Below, one piece after another: positions 1-9,314 of a stretch of DNA of 64,000 bases. The stretch covers positions 1 through 64,000 of the forward strand of contig CAJXWO010000005.1 in NCBI GenBank assembly GCA_913062865.1. The letters run 5' to 3'. The notes under the pieces were generated by a model. That model made no database searches and was not told the origin of the DNA. It worked only from the letters and a program-made list of their open reading frames with translations. The stretch is from an uncultured Paracoccaceae bacterium. Lineage in GTDB: Bacteria > Pseudomonadota > Alphaproteobacteria > Rhodobacterales > Rhodobacteraceae. The position numbers were made by a program, and so were the translations under genes. How positions within the stretch are numbered: the stretch's first letter is position 1; every line of letters starts with the position of its first letter.

Positions 1-2277
1 TTCACCCAGAATGGCCGAAAGGCAATCCTGAACAAGCTGGTCGAGTCCGAAGGCTTCGAGAAGTTCCTGCACGTCAAATACATGGGCACCAAGCGGTTCG
101 GCCTGGACGGCGGCGAGGCGCTGATCCCGGCGATGGAGCAGATCATCAAGCGCGGTGGTCAGCTGGGCCTGAAGGAAATCGTCATCGGCATGCCCCACCG
201 GGGGCGCCTGAACATCCTGGCCAACGTGATGGGCAAGCCCTATCGCGCCATCTTCAACGAATTCCAGGGCGGCAGCTTCAAGCCCGAAGACGTGGACGGG
301 TCGGGCGACGTGAAATACCATCTCGGCGCATCCAGCGACCGGGAATTCGACGGTAATTCCGTGCACCTGTCGCTGACGGCGAACCCCTCGCACCTTGAGG
401 CCGTGAACCCGGTTGTCCTCGGCAAGGTTCGCGCCAAGCAGGACCAGCTGAATGACACCGACCGCACGGCGGTGATGGGCATCCTGCTGCATGGGGATGC
501 GGCTTTTGCCGGGCAAGGTGTCGTGGCCGAGGGCTTTGGCCTGTCGGGTCTGCGCGGCCACCGCACCGGCGGCACGATGCACCTTGTCGTCAACAACCAG
601 ATCGGTTTTACCACCGCGCCGCATTTCTCGCGCTCTTCGCCCTATCCCACGGATATCGCGCTGATGGTCGAGGCGCCGATCTTCCACGTGAACGGCGACG
701 ATCCCGAGGCCGTGGTCCACGCCGCCAAGGTCGCCACCGAGTTCCGCCAGAAGTTCCACAAGGACGTGGTCATCGACATGATCTGCTATCGTCGCTTCGG
801 CCATAACGAGGGCGATGAACCGATGTTCACCAACCCGATCATGTACAAGAAGATCAAGCAGCAGAAGACCACGCTGACCTTGTATACCGAACGGCTGGTC
901 AAGGACGGGCTGATCCCCGAGGGCGAGGTCGAGGAACAGAAGGCCGGGTTCCAGAGCTACCTCAATGATGAGTTCGAGGCCGGCAAGGATTACAAGCCCA
1001 ACAAGGCCGACTGGCTGGACGGCAAGTGGTCCCACATGGACCGCAAGCAAGAAGACTACCAGCGCGGCGAAACCGCCATCAAGAAAAAGACCTTTGACGA
1101 GATCGGCAAGGCGCTGACGACCGTCCCCGACGGCTTTCCCATGCACAAGACGGTGGGCCGCCTTCTGGAAACCAAGCAGAAGATGTTCCAGACCGGAGAG
1201 GGCTTCGACTGGGCCACGGCCGAGGCGCTGGCCTTCGGCAGCCTAATGACCGAAGGCTACCCGGTGCGGCTGGCGGGCCAGGACAGCACCCGCGGCACGT
1301 TCAGCCAACGCCATTCCGGCATCGTCAACCAGGAGACCGAGGAACGCTATTTCCCGCTCAACCACATTCGTGACGGGCAGGCCCGCTACGAGGTCATCGA
1401 CTCGATGCTGTCGGAATACGCGGTGCTCGGCTTCGAATACGGCTATTCGCTGGCCGAACCCAACGCGCTTGTTCTGTGGGAAGCCCAGTTCGGCGATTTC
1501 GCCAACGGCGCCCAGATCATGTTCGACCAGTTCATCAGTTCCGGTGAATCGAAATGGCTGCGCATGTCGGGTCTTGTCTGCCTCTTGCCCCACGGTTTCG
1601 AGGGCCAGGGGCCGGAGCACTCCTCGGCCCGGCTGGAACGGTTCCTGCAAATGAGCGGCGGGGACAACTGGATCGTGGCCAACTGCACCACGCCGGCCAA
1701 CTATTTCCACATCCTGCGCCGTCAATTGCACCGCACCTATCGCAAGCCGCTGATCCTGATGACGCCGAAATCCCTGCTGCGCCACAAGCTGGCCGTCAGC
1801 AAGGCCGAGGAATTCCAGAAAGGCAGCAGCTTCCACCGGGTGCTGTGGGACGATGCGCAATACGGCAATTCTGACACCCAGCTGGTCGCGGATGACAAGA
1901 TCAAGCGTGTCGTCATGTGTTCCGGCAAGGTCTATTACGACCTGCTGGAAGAACGCGACCGCCGAGGCATCGACGACATCTACCTGATGCGGTTCGAGCA
2001 GTTCTACCCGTTCCCGGCGCAATCCGCAGTGAAAGAGCTTCAGCGCTTCCCCAATGCCGACATGGTCTGGTGCCAGGAGGAACCCAAGAACCAGGGCGCC
2101 TGGTTCTTCATGGAGCCGAACATCGAATGGGTGCTGACCCGCATCAAGGCCAAGCACACGCGCCCCGTCTATGCGGGCCGCGCCGCCGCCGCCTCGCCCG
2201 CCACGGGCCTGGCCTCGCGCCACAAGGCAGAACAAGAGGCGCTCGTGAACGACGCGCTGACCATCGAAGGGAACTAA
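1..2277 (+). CDS. sucA: 2-oxoglutarate dehydrogenase E1 component (5' truncated by window edge)
   Basis: This is the thiamine-diphosphate E1 subunit of the 2-oxoglutarate dehydrogenase complex, which decarboxylates 2-oxoglutarate and passes the succinyl group to the lipoyl arms of SucB in the TCA cycle. The reading frame is open from base 1 ([10 protein letters not shown]...), so the ORF-track start at 82 is only an internal Met; about 757 residues are present and roughly the first 230 of a usual ~985 are outside the window. Visible E1 features include the GMPHRGRLN stretch, the [10 protein letters not shown] thiamine-binding region, NNQIGFTT, and the C-terminal [10 protein letters not shown] and [11 protein letters not shown] blocks. 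The stop lies 4 nt before sucB, so the two are co-transcribed. Identity is secure; only the N-terminus is unseen. Confidence 0.97.
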   Translation, partial: FTQNGRKAILNKLVESEGFEKFLHVKYMGTKRFGLDGGEALIPAMEQIIKRGGQLGLKEIVIGMPHRGRLNILANVMGKPYRAIFNEFQGGSFKPEDVDGSGDVKYHLGASSDREFDGNSVHLSLTANPSHLEAVNPVVLGKVRAKQDQLNDTDRTAVMGILLHGDAAFAGQGVVAEGFGLSGLRGHRTGGTMHLVVNNQIGFTTAPHFSRSSPYPTDIALMVEAPIFHVNGDDPEAVVHAAKVATEFRQKFHKDVVIDMICYRRFGHNEGDEPMFTNPIMYKKIKQQKTTLTLYTERLVKDGLIPEGEVEEQKAGFQSYLNDEFEAGKDYKPNKADWLDGKWSHMDRKQEDYQRGETAIKKKTFDEIGKALTTVPDGFPMHKTVGRLLETKQKMFQTGEGFDWATAEALAFGSLMTEGYPVRLAGQDSTRGTFSQRHSGIVNQETEERYFPLNHIRDGQARYEVIDSMLSEYAVLGFEYGYSLAEPNALVLWEAQFGDFANGAQIMFDQFISSGESKWLRMSGLVCLLPHGFEGQGPEHSSARLERFLQMSGGDNWIVANCTTPANYFHILRRQLHRTYRKPLILMTPKSLLRHKLAVSKAEEFQKGSSFHRVLWDDAQYGNSDTQLVADDKIKRVVMCSGKVYYDLLEERDRRGIDDIYLMRFEQFYPFPAQSAVKELQRFPNADMVWCQEEPKNQGAWFFMEPNIEWVLTRIKAKHTRPVYAGRAAAASPATGLASRHKAEQEALVNDALTIEGN

Positions 2278-2281
2278 TGCA

Positions 2282-3811
<1,530 letters not shown>

Positions 3812-3817
3812 GGACCG

Positions 3818-3874
3818 GGGTGCGTGCAAGCACGCACCCTACGCCGATCTCGTAGGTTGGGTTTCCAACCCACC
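3818..3874. repeat. Tandem pair of hairpins downstream of sucB
   Basis: Two adjacent inverted repeats fill most of the 83-bp gap between sucB and the MAPEG gene. The first has 10-bp arms, GGGTGCGTGC and GCACGCACCC, separated by AA (3818-3839). The second pairs GGTTGG with CCAACC across a short loop (3855-3870). Neither is followed by a clear T-run, so they look more like dispersed palindromic (REP-like) units than a classical terminator, though they could attenuate transcription or stabilise the sucAB mRNA 3' end. Confidence 0.6.
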
Positions 3875-3894
3875 GCCCCGCGCCAAAGGCTGTC

Positions 3895-4284
3895 ATGACC
3901 CCCGAACTCATCGCCCTCACCCTCGCTGCCCTTCTGCAGGTCGTGCAATTCACGATCTACTCTCTCACCGCACAACGGCAGGTGGGCACGGACTACGCGG
4001 CGTCCCCCCGGGACGAGCCGCGCCAGCTCACCGGTCTCGCGGGCCGGGCGCAGCGGGCGATGAACAACCATTTCGAGGGGCTGATCCTTTTCGGCATCGC
4101 CGTCTTCGTCATCACGGCCTCGGACCAGGCAACACCCTTCACCGCCGCCTGCGCCTGGATCTACCTGGGCGCGCGCGTCCTCTACGTGCCCGCCTACCTC
4201 TACGGCTGGACCCCGGGGCGGTCGCTGATCTGGGTCGCGGGCTTTCTCGCCACCGTCCTTATGCTGCTGGCCGCGCTTCTGTGA
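3895..4284 (+). CDS. MAPEG family membrane protein
   Basis: A 129-aa integral membrane protein of the MAPEG superfamily (membrane-associated proteins in eicosanoid and glutathione metabolism). It has about four hydrophobic segments: an N-terminal one near residues 3-23, one around 62-80 (FEGLILFGIAVFVI), one near 84-105, and a C-terminal one (LIWVAGFLATVLMLLAALL). The segment QRAMNNHFEGLILFG resembles the conserved N-H-x-E region of the family. Bacterial members are mostly uncharacterised. Its place between sucB and lpd suggests co-transcription with the dehydrogenase genes; no functional link is evident. Confidence 0.85.
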   Translation: MTPELIALTLAALLQVVQFTIYSLTAQRQVGTDYAASPRDEPRQLTGLAGRAQRAMNNHFEGLILFGIAVFVITASDQATPFTAACAWIYLGARVLYVPAYLYGWTPGRSLIWVAGFLATVLMLLAALL

Positions 4285-4331
4285 TCCTCCGTTTCGGACA
4301 TATCGCGACTGGACAGGCCCCCTGCCCCTGT

Positions 4332-4398
4332 CTTCATCTTTCCAGAAATACTCCGGGGGGAGTTGCGCATCGCGCGACGGGGGGCAGCGCCCCCCACG
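4332..4398 (+). repeat. Dispersed palindromic repeat, copy A
   Basis: This copy begins CTTCATCTTTCCAGAAATAC, continues through a CTCCGGGGGGAG block and ends in a hairpin of GGGGGGC and GCCCCCC around a short loop. The same architecture (a CTTCxTCTTxxCCxAAATAC leader, a G-run, then a GGGGCAGxGCCCC hairpin) recurs at 5845-5915 on the opposite strand and at 43927-43984 inside xdhA. It lies directly upstream of lpd; the longer lpd ORF in the ORF track (start 4363) merely reads through it. Confidence 0.7.
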
Positions 4399-4446
4399 GT
4401 TTTTCCTGCAAAAACCGTCCCCGCCCCAACAGAAAGGACCATCCTC

Positions 4447-5835
4447 ATGGCAAGCTATGATGTCATCGTCATCGGCTCGGGCCCCGGCGGCTATGTCGCC
4501 GCGATCCGCTGCGCGCAACTGGGCCTCAAAACCGCCTGCGTCGAAGGCCGCGAGACCCTTGGCGGCACCTGCCTGAACGTGGGCTGCATCCCGTCGAAGG
4601 CGCTTCTGCATGCTTCGCACCAGCTCCACGAGGCCGAGCACAACTTTGCCAAGATGGGTCTCAAGGGCAAAAGCCCCTCGGTCGACTGGAAACAGATGCT
4701 TGCCTACAAGGACGACGTGATCGGCCAGAACACCAAGGGCATCGAGTTCCTGTTCAAGAAGAACAAGATCGACTGGCTCAAGGGCTGGGGCGCGATCCCC
4801 GAGGCCGGCAAGGTCAAGGTTGGCGACGAGGTTCACGAGGCCAAGTCAATCATCGTCGCCACCGGCTCCGAGGCGTCGAGCCTGCCGGGCATAGAGGTGG
4901 ATGAGAAGATTGTCGTGACCTCGACCGGCGCGCTGGAATTGCCAAAGATCCCCAAGAAGATGGTCGTGATCGGCGCGGGCGTGATCGGCCTGGAACTGGG
5001 CAGCGTCTATGCCCGCCTCGGCACCGAGGTCACGGTGGTCGAATATCTCGACGCGATCACCCCCGGCATGGACGGTGAAGTGCAGAAGACCTTCAAGCGT
5101 CTCCTGGAAAAGCAGGGCCTCAGCTTCGTCATGGGCGCCGCGGTCCAATCGGTCGAGACGATGAAGACCAAGGCCAAGGTGCATTACAAACTGCGCAAGG
5201 ATGACAGCGACGCGACGCTGGATGCCGATGTCGTGCTCGTGGCGACGGGCCGCAGGCCCTATACCGACGGTCTGGGCCTCGATGCGCTGGGGGTCGAGAT
5301 GACCGAGCGTGGTCAGATCAAGACTGACGCCCAGTGGCGCACCAATGTGCCCGGCATCTACGCCATCGGCGATGCCATCGCGGGCCCGATGCTGGCCCAC
5401 AAGGCCGAAGACGAAGGCATGGCCGCTGCCGAGGTCATCGCGGGCAAGCATGGCCATGTGAACTATGGCGTGATCCCGGGCGTGATCTACACGCATCCCG
5501 AGGTCGCCAATGTCGGTCACACCGAGGAAGAGCTGAAAGAGGCTGGCCGCGCTTACAAGGCCGGCAAGTTCAGCTTCATGGGCAACGGCCGTGCCAAGGC
5601 CAATTTCGCCGCCGACGGGTTCGTCAAGATCCTGGCGGACAAGGAGACCGATCGCATCCTCGGTGCCCATATCATCGGGCCGATGGCGGGCGATCTCATT
5701 CACGAGATCTGCGTGGCCATGGAATTCGGTGCCTCGGCCGAGGATGTGGCGCTGACCTGCCACGCACACCCGACCTATTCCGAGGCGGTGCGCGAGGCGG
5801 CGCTTGCCTGCGGCGACGGCGCCATTCACTCGTAG
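4447..5835 (+). CDS. lpd: Dihydrolipoyl dehydrogenase (E3)
   Basis: FAD- and NAD-dependent E3 subunit that reoxidises dihydrolipoamide of the 2-oxoglutarate (and possibly other) dehydrogenase complexes; 462 aa, a normal length. The N-terminal dinucleotide fold is [15 protein letters not shown], followed by the redox-active disulphide [13 protein letters not shown], a second Rossmann fold ([15 protein letters not shown]), the FAD-binding [20 protein letters not shown] block and the C-terminal HAHPTYSEA catalytic His-Glu pair. I chose the ATG at 4447, which follows an AGAAAGGA ribosome-binding site and gives the canonical N-terminus; the upstream extension in the ORF track translates a repeat. 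Confidence 0.96.
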   Translation: MASYDVIVIGSGPGGYVAAIRCAQLGLKTACVEGRETLGGTCLNVGCIPSKALLHASHQLHEAEHNFAKMGLKGKSPSVDWKQMLAYKDDVIGQNTKGIEFLFKKNKIDWLKGWGAIPEAGKVKVGDEVHEAKSIIVATGSEASSLPGIEVDEKIVVTSTGALELPKIPKKMVVIGAGVIGLELGSVYARLGTEVTVVEYLDAITPGMDGEVQKTFKRLLEKQGLSFVMGAAVQSVETMKTKAKVHYKLRKDDSDATLDADVVLVATGRRPYTDGLGLDALGVEMTERGQIKTDAQWRTNVPGIYAIGDAIAGPMLAHKAEDEGMAAAEVIAGKHGHVNYGVIPGVIYTHPEVANVGHTEEELKEAGRAYKAGKFSFMGNGRAKANFAADGFVKILADKETDRILGAHIIGPMAGDLIHEICVAMEFGASAEDVALTCHAHPTYSEAVREAALACGDGAIHS

Positions 5836-5844
5836 GAGCGTTGT

Positions 5845-5915
5845 GAGGGGCGCTGCCCCTCTTGGCCGGGCATGCCCGGCCAATTCACCCCGAGGGTATT
5901 TGGGCCAAGAAGAAG
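5845..5915 (-). repeat. Dispersed palindromic repeat, copy B (possible bidirectional terminator)
   Basis: Read on the minus strand this copy begins CTTCTTCTTGGCCCAAATAC, nearly identical to copy C in xdhA, and ends in a GAGGGGC / GCCCCTC hairpin. It also holds a perfect 22-bp palindrome at 5862-5883 (arms TTGGCCGGGCA). It fills the convergent gap between lpd and plsC and ends one base before the plsC stop codon, so it could act as a transcription terminator for either gene. Confidence 0.7.
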
Positions 5916-5916
5916 A

Positions 5917-6645
5917 TCAGGGGTGCCAGCCCGCCTCTGACATAAGCGCGTTCGAGCGCGTCTCGACAACCTCTTCGAGCCGGGACAGGAACGCCGCGCG
6001 ATCAAGCCCTGGTGGAATGGGCTCGAGAAACTCGACAACCGCGTGGCCCGGCTTCCGGTAAATGCCCGTGCGCGGCCAGAACACCCCCACATTGGTGGCC
6101 GCGGGCACGCAAGCCTGGCCCGTCTCTTCGTACAGGACCGCGCTGCCGACCTTGTAGGGCAGATAGGCGCCGGGCGCGACACGGGTGCCCTGGGGGTAGA
6201 TGATCAACTGTCCCGGCGGCGCATCGCCCTTTTTCACGTCTGCGACCATCTGGCGGATCGCTTCGGCCCGTTTTCCCCGGTCGACCGGCACGCAACCGAT
6301 GCGCTTGGCGTACCAGCCCAGGATCGGCGCCCAGCGCAGCGACCGCTTCATGATGAATTTGGGCCGCGGCACCACGCTCACGATCAGGATGATGTCGAAG
6401 AAGCTTTGATGCTTGGACGCGATCAGGACCTCGTCATGCGGCACGTTCCCACGCACCTCCGAGGTGAGCCCCACCATCCAGGACGCGGTCCAGCGCACCC
6501 AGCGGCAATAGGTACGCACCCCCGCATAGGCCCCGCGCCGGTCGACGATGGCCCAGGGCGTGAAATAGACCGCCATCAGCGCCATCATCGCGTACATCTG
6601 CCCCACGAAAAGAAGCGAGCGGATCCATTGCAGCGTGCGTCCCAT
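5917..6645 (-). CDS. plsC: 1-acyl-sn-glycerol-3-phosphate acyltransferase
   Basis: Membrane-associated acyltransferase making phosphatidic acid from lysophosphatidic acid, 242 aa. The acyltransferase motif I is SKHQSFFDI (HX4D), followed by a PKFIMKRSLRW block, the PVDRGKR region and the YPQGTRV motif III; an N-terminal hydrophobic segment (LLFVGQMYAMMALMAVYF) anchors it. I chose the ATG at 6645 (MGRTLQWIRSL) because it overlaps the ftsX stop as TGATG; the 32-residue extension in the ORF track is ftsX sequence read in another frame. It forms an ftsE-ftsX-plsC operon. Confidence 0.93.
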   Translation of the reverse strand: MGRTLQWIRSLLFVGQMYAMMALMAVYFTPWAIVDRRGAYAGVRTYCRWVRWTASWMVGLTSEVRGNVPHDEVLIASKHQSFFDIILIVSVVPRPKFIMKRSLRWAPILGWYAKRIGCVPVDRGKRAEAIRQMVADVKKGDAPPGQLIIYPQGTRVAPGAYLPYKVGSAVLYEETGQACVPAATNVGVFWPRTGIYRKPGHAVVEFLEPIPPGLDRAAFLSRLEEVVETRSNALMSEAGWHP

Positions 6646-7556
6646 CAGCTCAGCCTTTGCAGGCTGCGGCGCGCGGCGGCGCGGGTGGCCAGGAAGGCAA
6701 CGGCGGCGGCCAATGGCGGGATCACCAGCGTCCAGCCCCATTGCAGGCCGGACAGGCCCAATCCCGTCAGCACGCCCGTCTCATCGTCCCCGCCACCCCG
6801 CGGCAGGATCACGAGCGTCAGAACGCCGAGCACTGTCCCCCCAAGGGCCCCGGCTGCGGCGCGAAGTGTGAAACGGCGCACGAAAGCCCCCGCGATATAG
6901 TTGTCCCGGGCCCCGACGAGCCGCATCACGGCGATGACCTGAGCATTTGCAGCGAGCGCCGCGTTTGCCGCGAGCGTGATCATCGCGCCGGTCGCGCCAC
7001 CGATCAAAAGGATCGCCAGCCATCCCAGCGCCCGGAGCCGCCCCGCGGCTTCGACCAGGGGTCGGCGCCAGGCGGCATGATCGTCCAGCACCGCGCCCGG
7101 CACTTCGGCCTGAAGCCGCAGGCGCAGGCCCGTGGCGTCGTAGCCATCGCCCTCCGCGATCACCTCGATCAGCCGCGGAATGGGCAACTGGTCCACGGGC
7201 AGGTCCGGCCCGAACCAGGGCTCCAGCAGCACGCGCTGGTCTTCGTCGCTCAATGCGCGGGCCTCGGCCACGCCGGGCGTCGTCTCGAGGACCCGAAGGG
7301 CGGCGCGTGTCTGATCCTCGATCTGGTCGGCCGGGGCGGAAATGCGGATGGTGGCGCTTTTCGCAAGGTCGTCGCCCCATCGCTCGGCAAGGCGGCCCGA
7401 CGCCAGCGACAAAGCCAGCGCAAAGACAGCAAGGAACGCCATCGCGGCCGAGGTAAAGACCGTGAGCGTGACGGTAAACCCCGCAGGCGGCACCATTCGG
7501 TCGGCCTGCGGATCGCCGATCAGGAACGCCAGGGCGGCATGCAGGGCCCGCATCAC
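6645..7556 (-). CDS. ftsX: Cell division ABC transporter permease FtsX
   Basis: Integral membrane partner of FtsE, 303 aa. The layout is typical: an N-terminal cytoplasmic piece, TM1 (GFTVTLTVFTSAAMAFLAVF), a periplasmic domain of about 120 residues, then three more TM segments in the C-terminal half (LGWLAILLIGGATGAMITLA; LRAAAGALGGTVLGVLTLVI; LVIPPLAAAVAFLATRAAA). FtsEX couples ATP hydrolysis to control of peptidoglycan hydrolases at the division site in characterised bacteria. Its start overlaps the ftsE stop (ATGA), and its stop overlaps the plsC start. Confidence 0.9.
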   Translation of the reverse strand: MMRALHAALAFLIGDPQADRMVPPAGFTVTLTVFTSAAMAFLAVFALALSLASGRLAERWGDDLAKSATIRISAPADQIEDQTRAALRVLETTPGVAEARALSDEDQRVLLEPWFGPDLPVDQLPIPRLIEVIAEGDGYDATGLRLRLQAEVPGAVLDDHAAWRRPLVEAAGRLRALGWLAILLIGGATGAMITLAANAALAANAQVIAVMRLVGARDNYIAGAFVRRFTLRAAAGALGGTVLGVLTLVILPRGGGDDETGVLTGLGLSGLQWGWTLVIPPLAAAVAFLATRAAARRSLQRLS

Positions 7557-8242
7557 AGATCCGCCCCTGCCAGTTGCACCCGCCGGTTCGAGATGCGCAG
7601 CACCCGGGCCTGCACTTGGCTTTTCGCGGCGCGAATGAGTTGCAGGTCATGGGTGGCGATCATGATCGTCTTGCCCATGCGGTTGAGTTCCACCAGCAGG
7701 TGCAGCAGGCGTTGCGACATCTCCCAGTCGATATTGCCCGTGGGCTCGTCGGCCAGCACGATCTCGGGCGACATGATCACCGCGCGGGCCAGTGCCGCGC
7801 GTTGGCGTTCACCGCCCGACAGTTCCGGCGGCAGCGCATCGGCCCGGGCGGTCAGCCCGACCCACCCCAGCAGGTCGCTCAGGTTCTGCGCCTGATCCGG
7901 GCCGCCCTGATGCGACACGGTCAGCGGCAACGCCACGTTCTCGGCGACGGGCAGATGATCGAGAAACCGGCAATCCTGATGCACCACGCCGACCTTGCGC
8001 CGCAGGATCGCGATATCGTCGCGGCTCATGGCACGGATATCTTGACCCCAAAGCCGCAGATGTCCCGCGGTGGGCACGAGTGCGCCGTAGAGAAGCTTCA
8101 AAAGGGTGGTCTTGCCGGCACCCGACGGGCCGGTCAGGAAATGGAAAGAGCCCGGCGCCAGCTTGAGCGAGATCTCGGTCAGAAGCTCGCCACCGGCGTA
8201 GCCGTAGCTGTAGGCCACATTCTCAAGCTCTATCACACCCAA
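7553..8242 (-). CDS. ftsE: Cell division ATP-binding protein FtsE
   Basis: ABC ATPase of the FtsEX complex, 229 aa. Walker A is GPSGAGKTTL, the ABC signature is LSGGERQRAALARA, Walker B is IVLADEP, and the H-loop is ATHDL. The PTAGHLRLWGQDI and QDCRFLDHLPVAENV stretches fit the FtsE/LolD-like class. It is the first gene of the ftsE-ftsX-plsC operon, and overlaps ftsX by 4 nt. A divergent zinc-ribbon gene begins about 150 bp away, so the promoter lies in 8243-8393. Confidence 0.93.
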   Translation of the reverse strand: MGVIELENVAYSYGYAGGELLTEISLKLAPGSFHFLTGPSGAGKTTLLKLLYGALVPTAGHLRLWGQDIRAMSRDDIAILRRKVGVVHQDCRFLDHLPVAENVALPLTVSHQGGPDQAQNLSDLLGWVGLTARADALPPELSGGERQRAALARAVIMSPEIVLADEPTGNIDWEMSQRLLHLLVELNRMGKTIMIATHDLQLIRAAKSQVQARVLRISNRRVQLAGADL

Positions 8243-8393
8243 CCCCTGCCCGCTCTCGCGCCTTTTTGCATCAGCGCCCCTCCGGTTTCAATCCGCCATG
8301 GACCGGCCCGGCAGATCATTGCGTTTTCGTTTCCGCCACCGGATGATAGGACAGGCGTGGAACACCGCCTGCGGCAACGAAGCGAGAGGCTCA

Positions 8394-9308
8394 ATGCGTC
8401 TGATCTGTCCGAATTGCGGGGCGCAGTACGAAGTGCCCGATGACGTGATCCCGGAAACGGGGCGCGATCTGCAATGCTCGAACTGCGGTCACACATGGTT
8501 TCAGCTGCATCCCGACCACGACGCGGGCCTTGCCGACGATCTGGGCGCACCGCCACCTGACGACGCATGGGACGGTGATCCGAACCCGCCTCGGCCCGAG
8601 GACGACGCGCACCCGGATCCGGCACCAGAGACAAGGCGCCCCGCGGACAGCACGGCGCGCCGCAGGCTCGATCCGGGCGTCGCCGAAGTGCTGCGCGAAG
8701 AGGCCGAGCGCGAGGCACGGGCCCGGGCAGCCGAAAGCCGCGCGGCGCTGGAGAGCCAACCCGACCTGGGCCTGGCGGATCCGGCGGACGACGCCCCCCG
8801 CCAAGCCCAGGAGGCCCGGGACCGCATGGCCCGTATCCGGGGCATCAAGGCAGACCCGGATCCTGACGATCCAGCAGAAGCAGAATATGCGGATCCGATC
8901 GAGACGGGCCAATCCAACCGCCGCGACCTTCTGCCGGACATCGATGAAATCAACTCGTCCCTGCGGTCTTCGAGCGATCGGAAAGCCTCGGCCCCGGCCG
9001 GCACGGTTGCCGCCAAGGCGCAAGCGCGGCGTGGCGGCGGGTTCCGGCGGGGGTTTTCCCTGTCCCTGATCGTGGCCGCTGGGCTGATCGCCCTCTACGC
9101 CTATGCGCCGCAGGTCACTGCACGGGTTCCCGCCGTGGCGCCCTATGTCGACGCCTATGTGGGCCATGTGGATCGCGGACGGGTCTGGCTCGACGGTCAG
9201 GCGAAAACGGTGCTCAGCCAGCTTGACGCGATGTCCTCGGAAGGATCCGGTTCAGTCGAGACGCCGCAAGACGGCAGCGCGGACGGGGGTGCCGAAACCG
9301 GCGATTGA
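8394..9308 (+). CDS. Zinc-ribbon (MJ0042-type) single-pass membrane protein
   Basis: A 304-aa protein with an N-terminal zinc ribbon (CPNCGAQYEVP ... CSNCGHTWF), the MJ0042-type motif of many alphaproteobacterial proteins. A long acidic, Ala/Arg/Pro-rich low-complexity region follows (about 45-215), then one transmembrane helix (GFSLSLIVAAGLIALYAYAP, about 223-242) and a short C-terminal tail. I chose ATG 8394 (MRLICPNCG), preceded by GCGAGAGG; the 32-residue upstream extension lacks family character. It is divergent from ftsE, and its biochemical role is unknown. Confidence 0.85.
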   Translation: MRLICPNCGAQYEVPDDVIPETGRDLQCSNCGHTWFQLHPDHDAGLADDLGAPPPDDAWDGDPNPPRPEDDAHPDPAPETRRPADSTARRRLDPGVAEVLREEAEREARARAAESRAALESQPDLGLADPADDAPRQAQEARDRMARIRGIKADPDPDDPAEAEYADPIETGQSNRRDLLPDIDEINSSLRSSSDRKASAPAGTVAAKAQARRGGGFRRGFSLSLIVAAGLIALYAYAPQVTARVPAVAPYVDAYVGHVDRGRVWLDGQAKTVLSQLDAMSSEGSGSVETPQDGSADGGAETGD

Positions 9309-9314
9309 CCCCGG

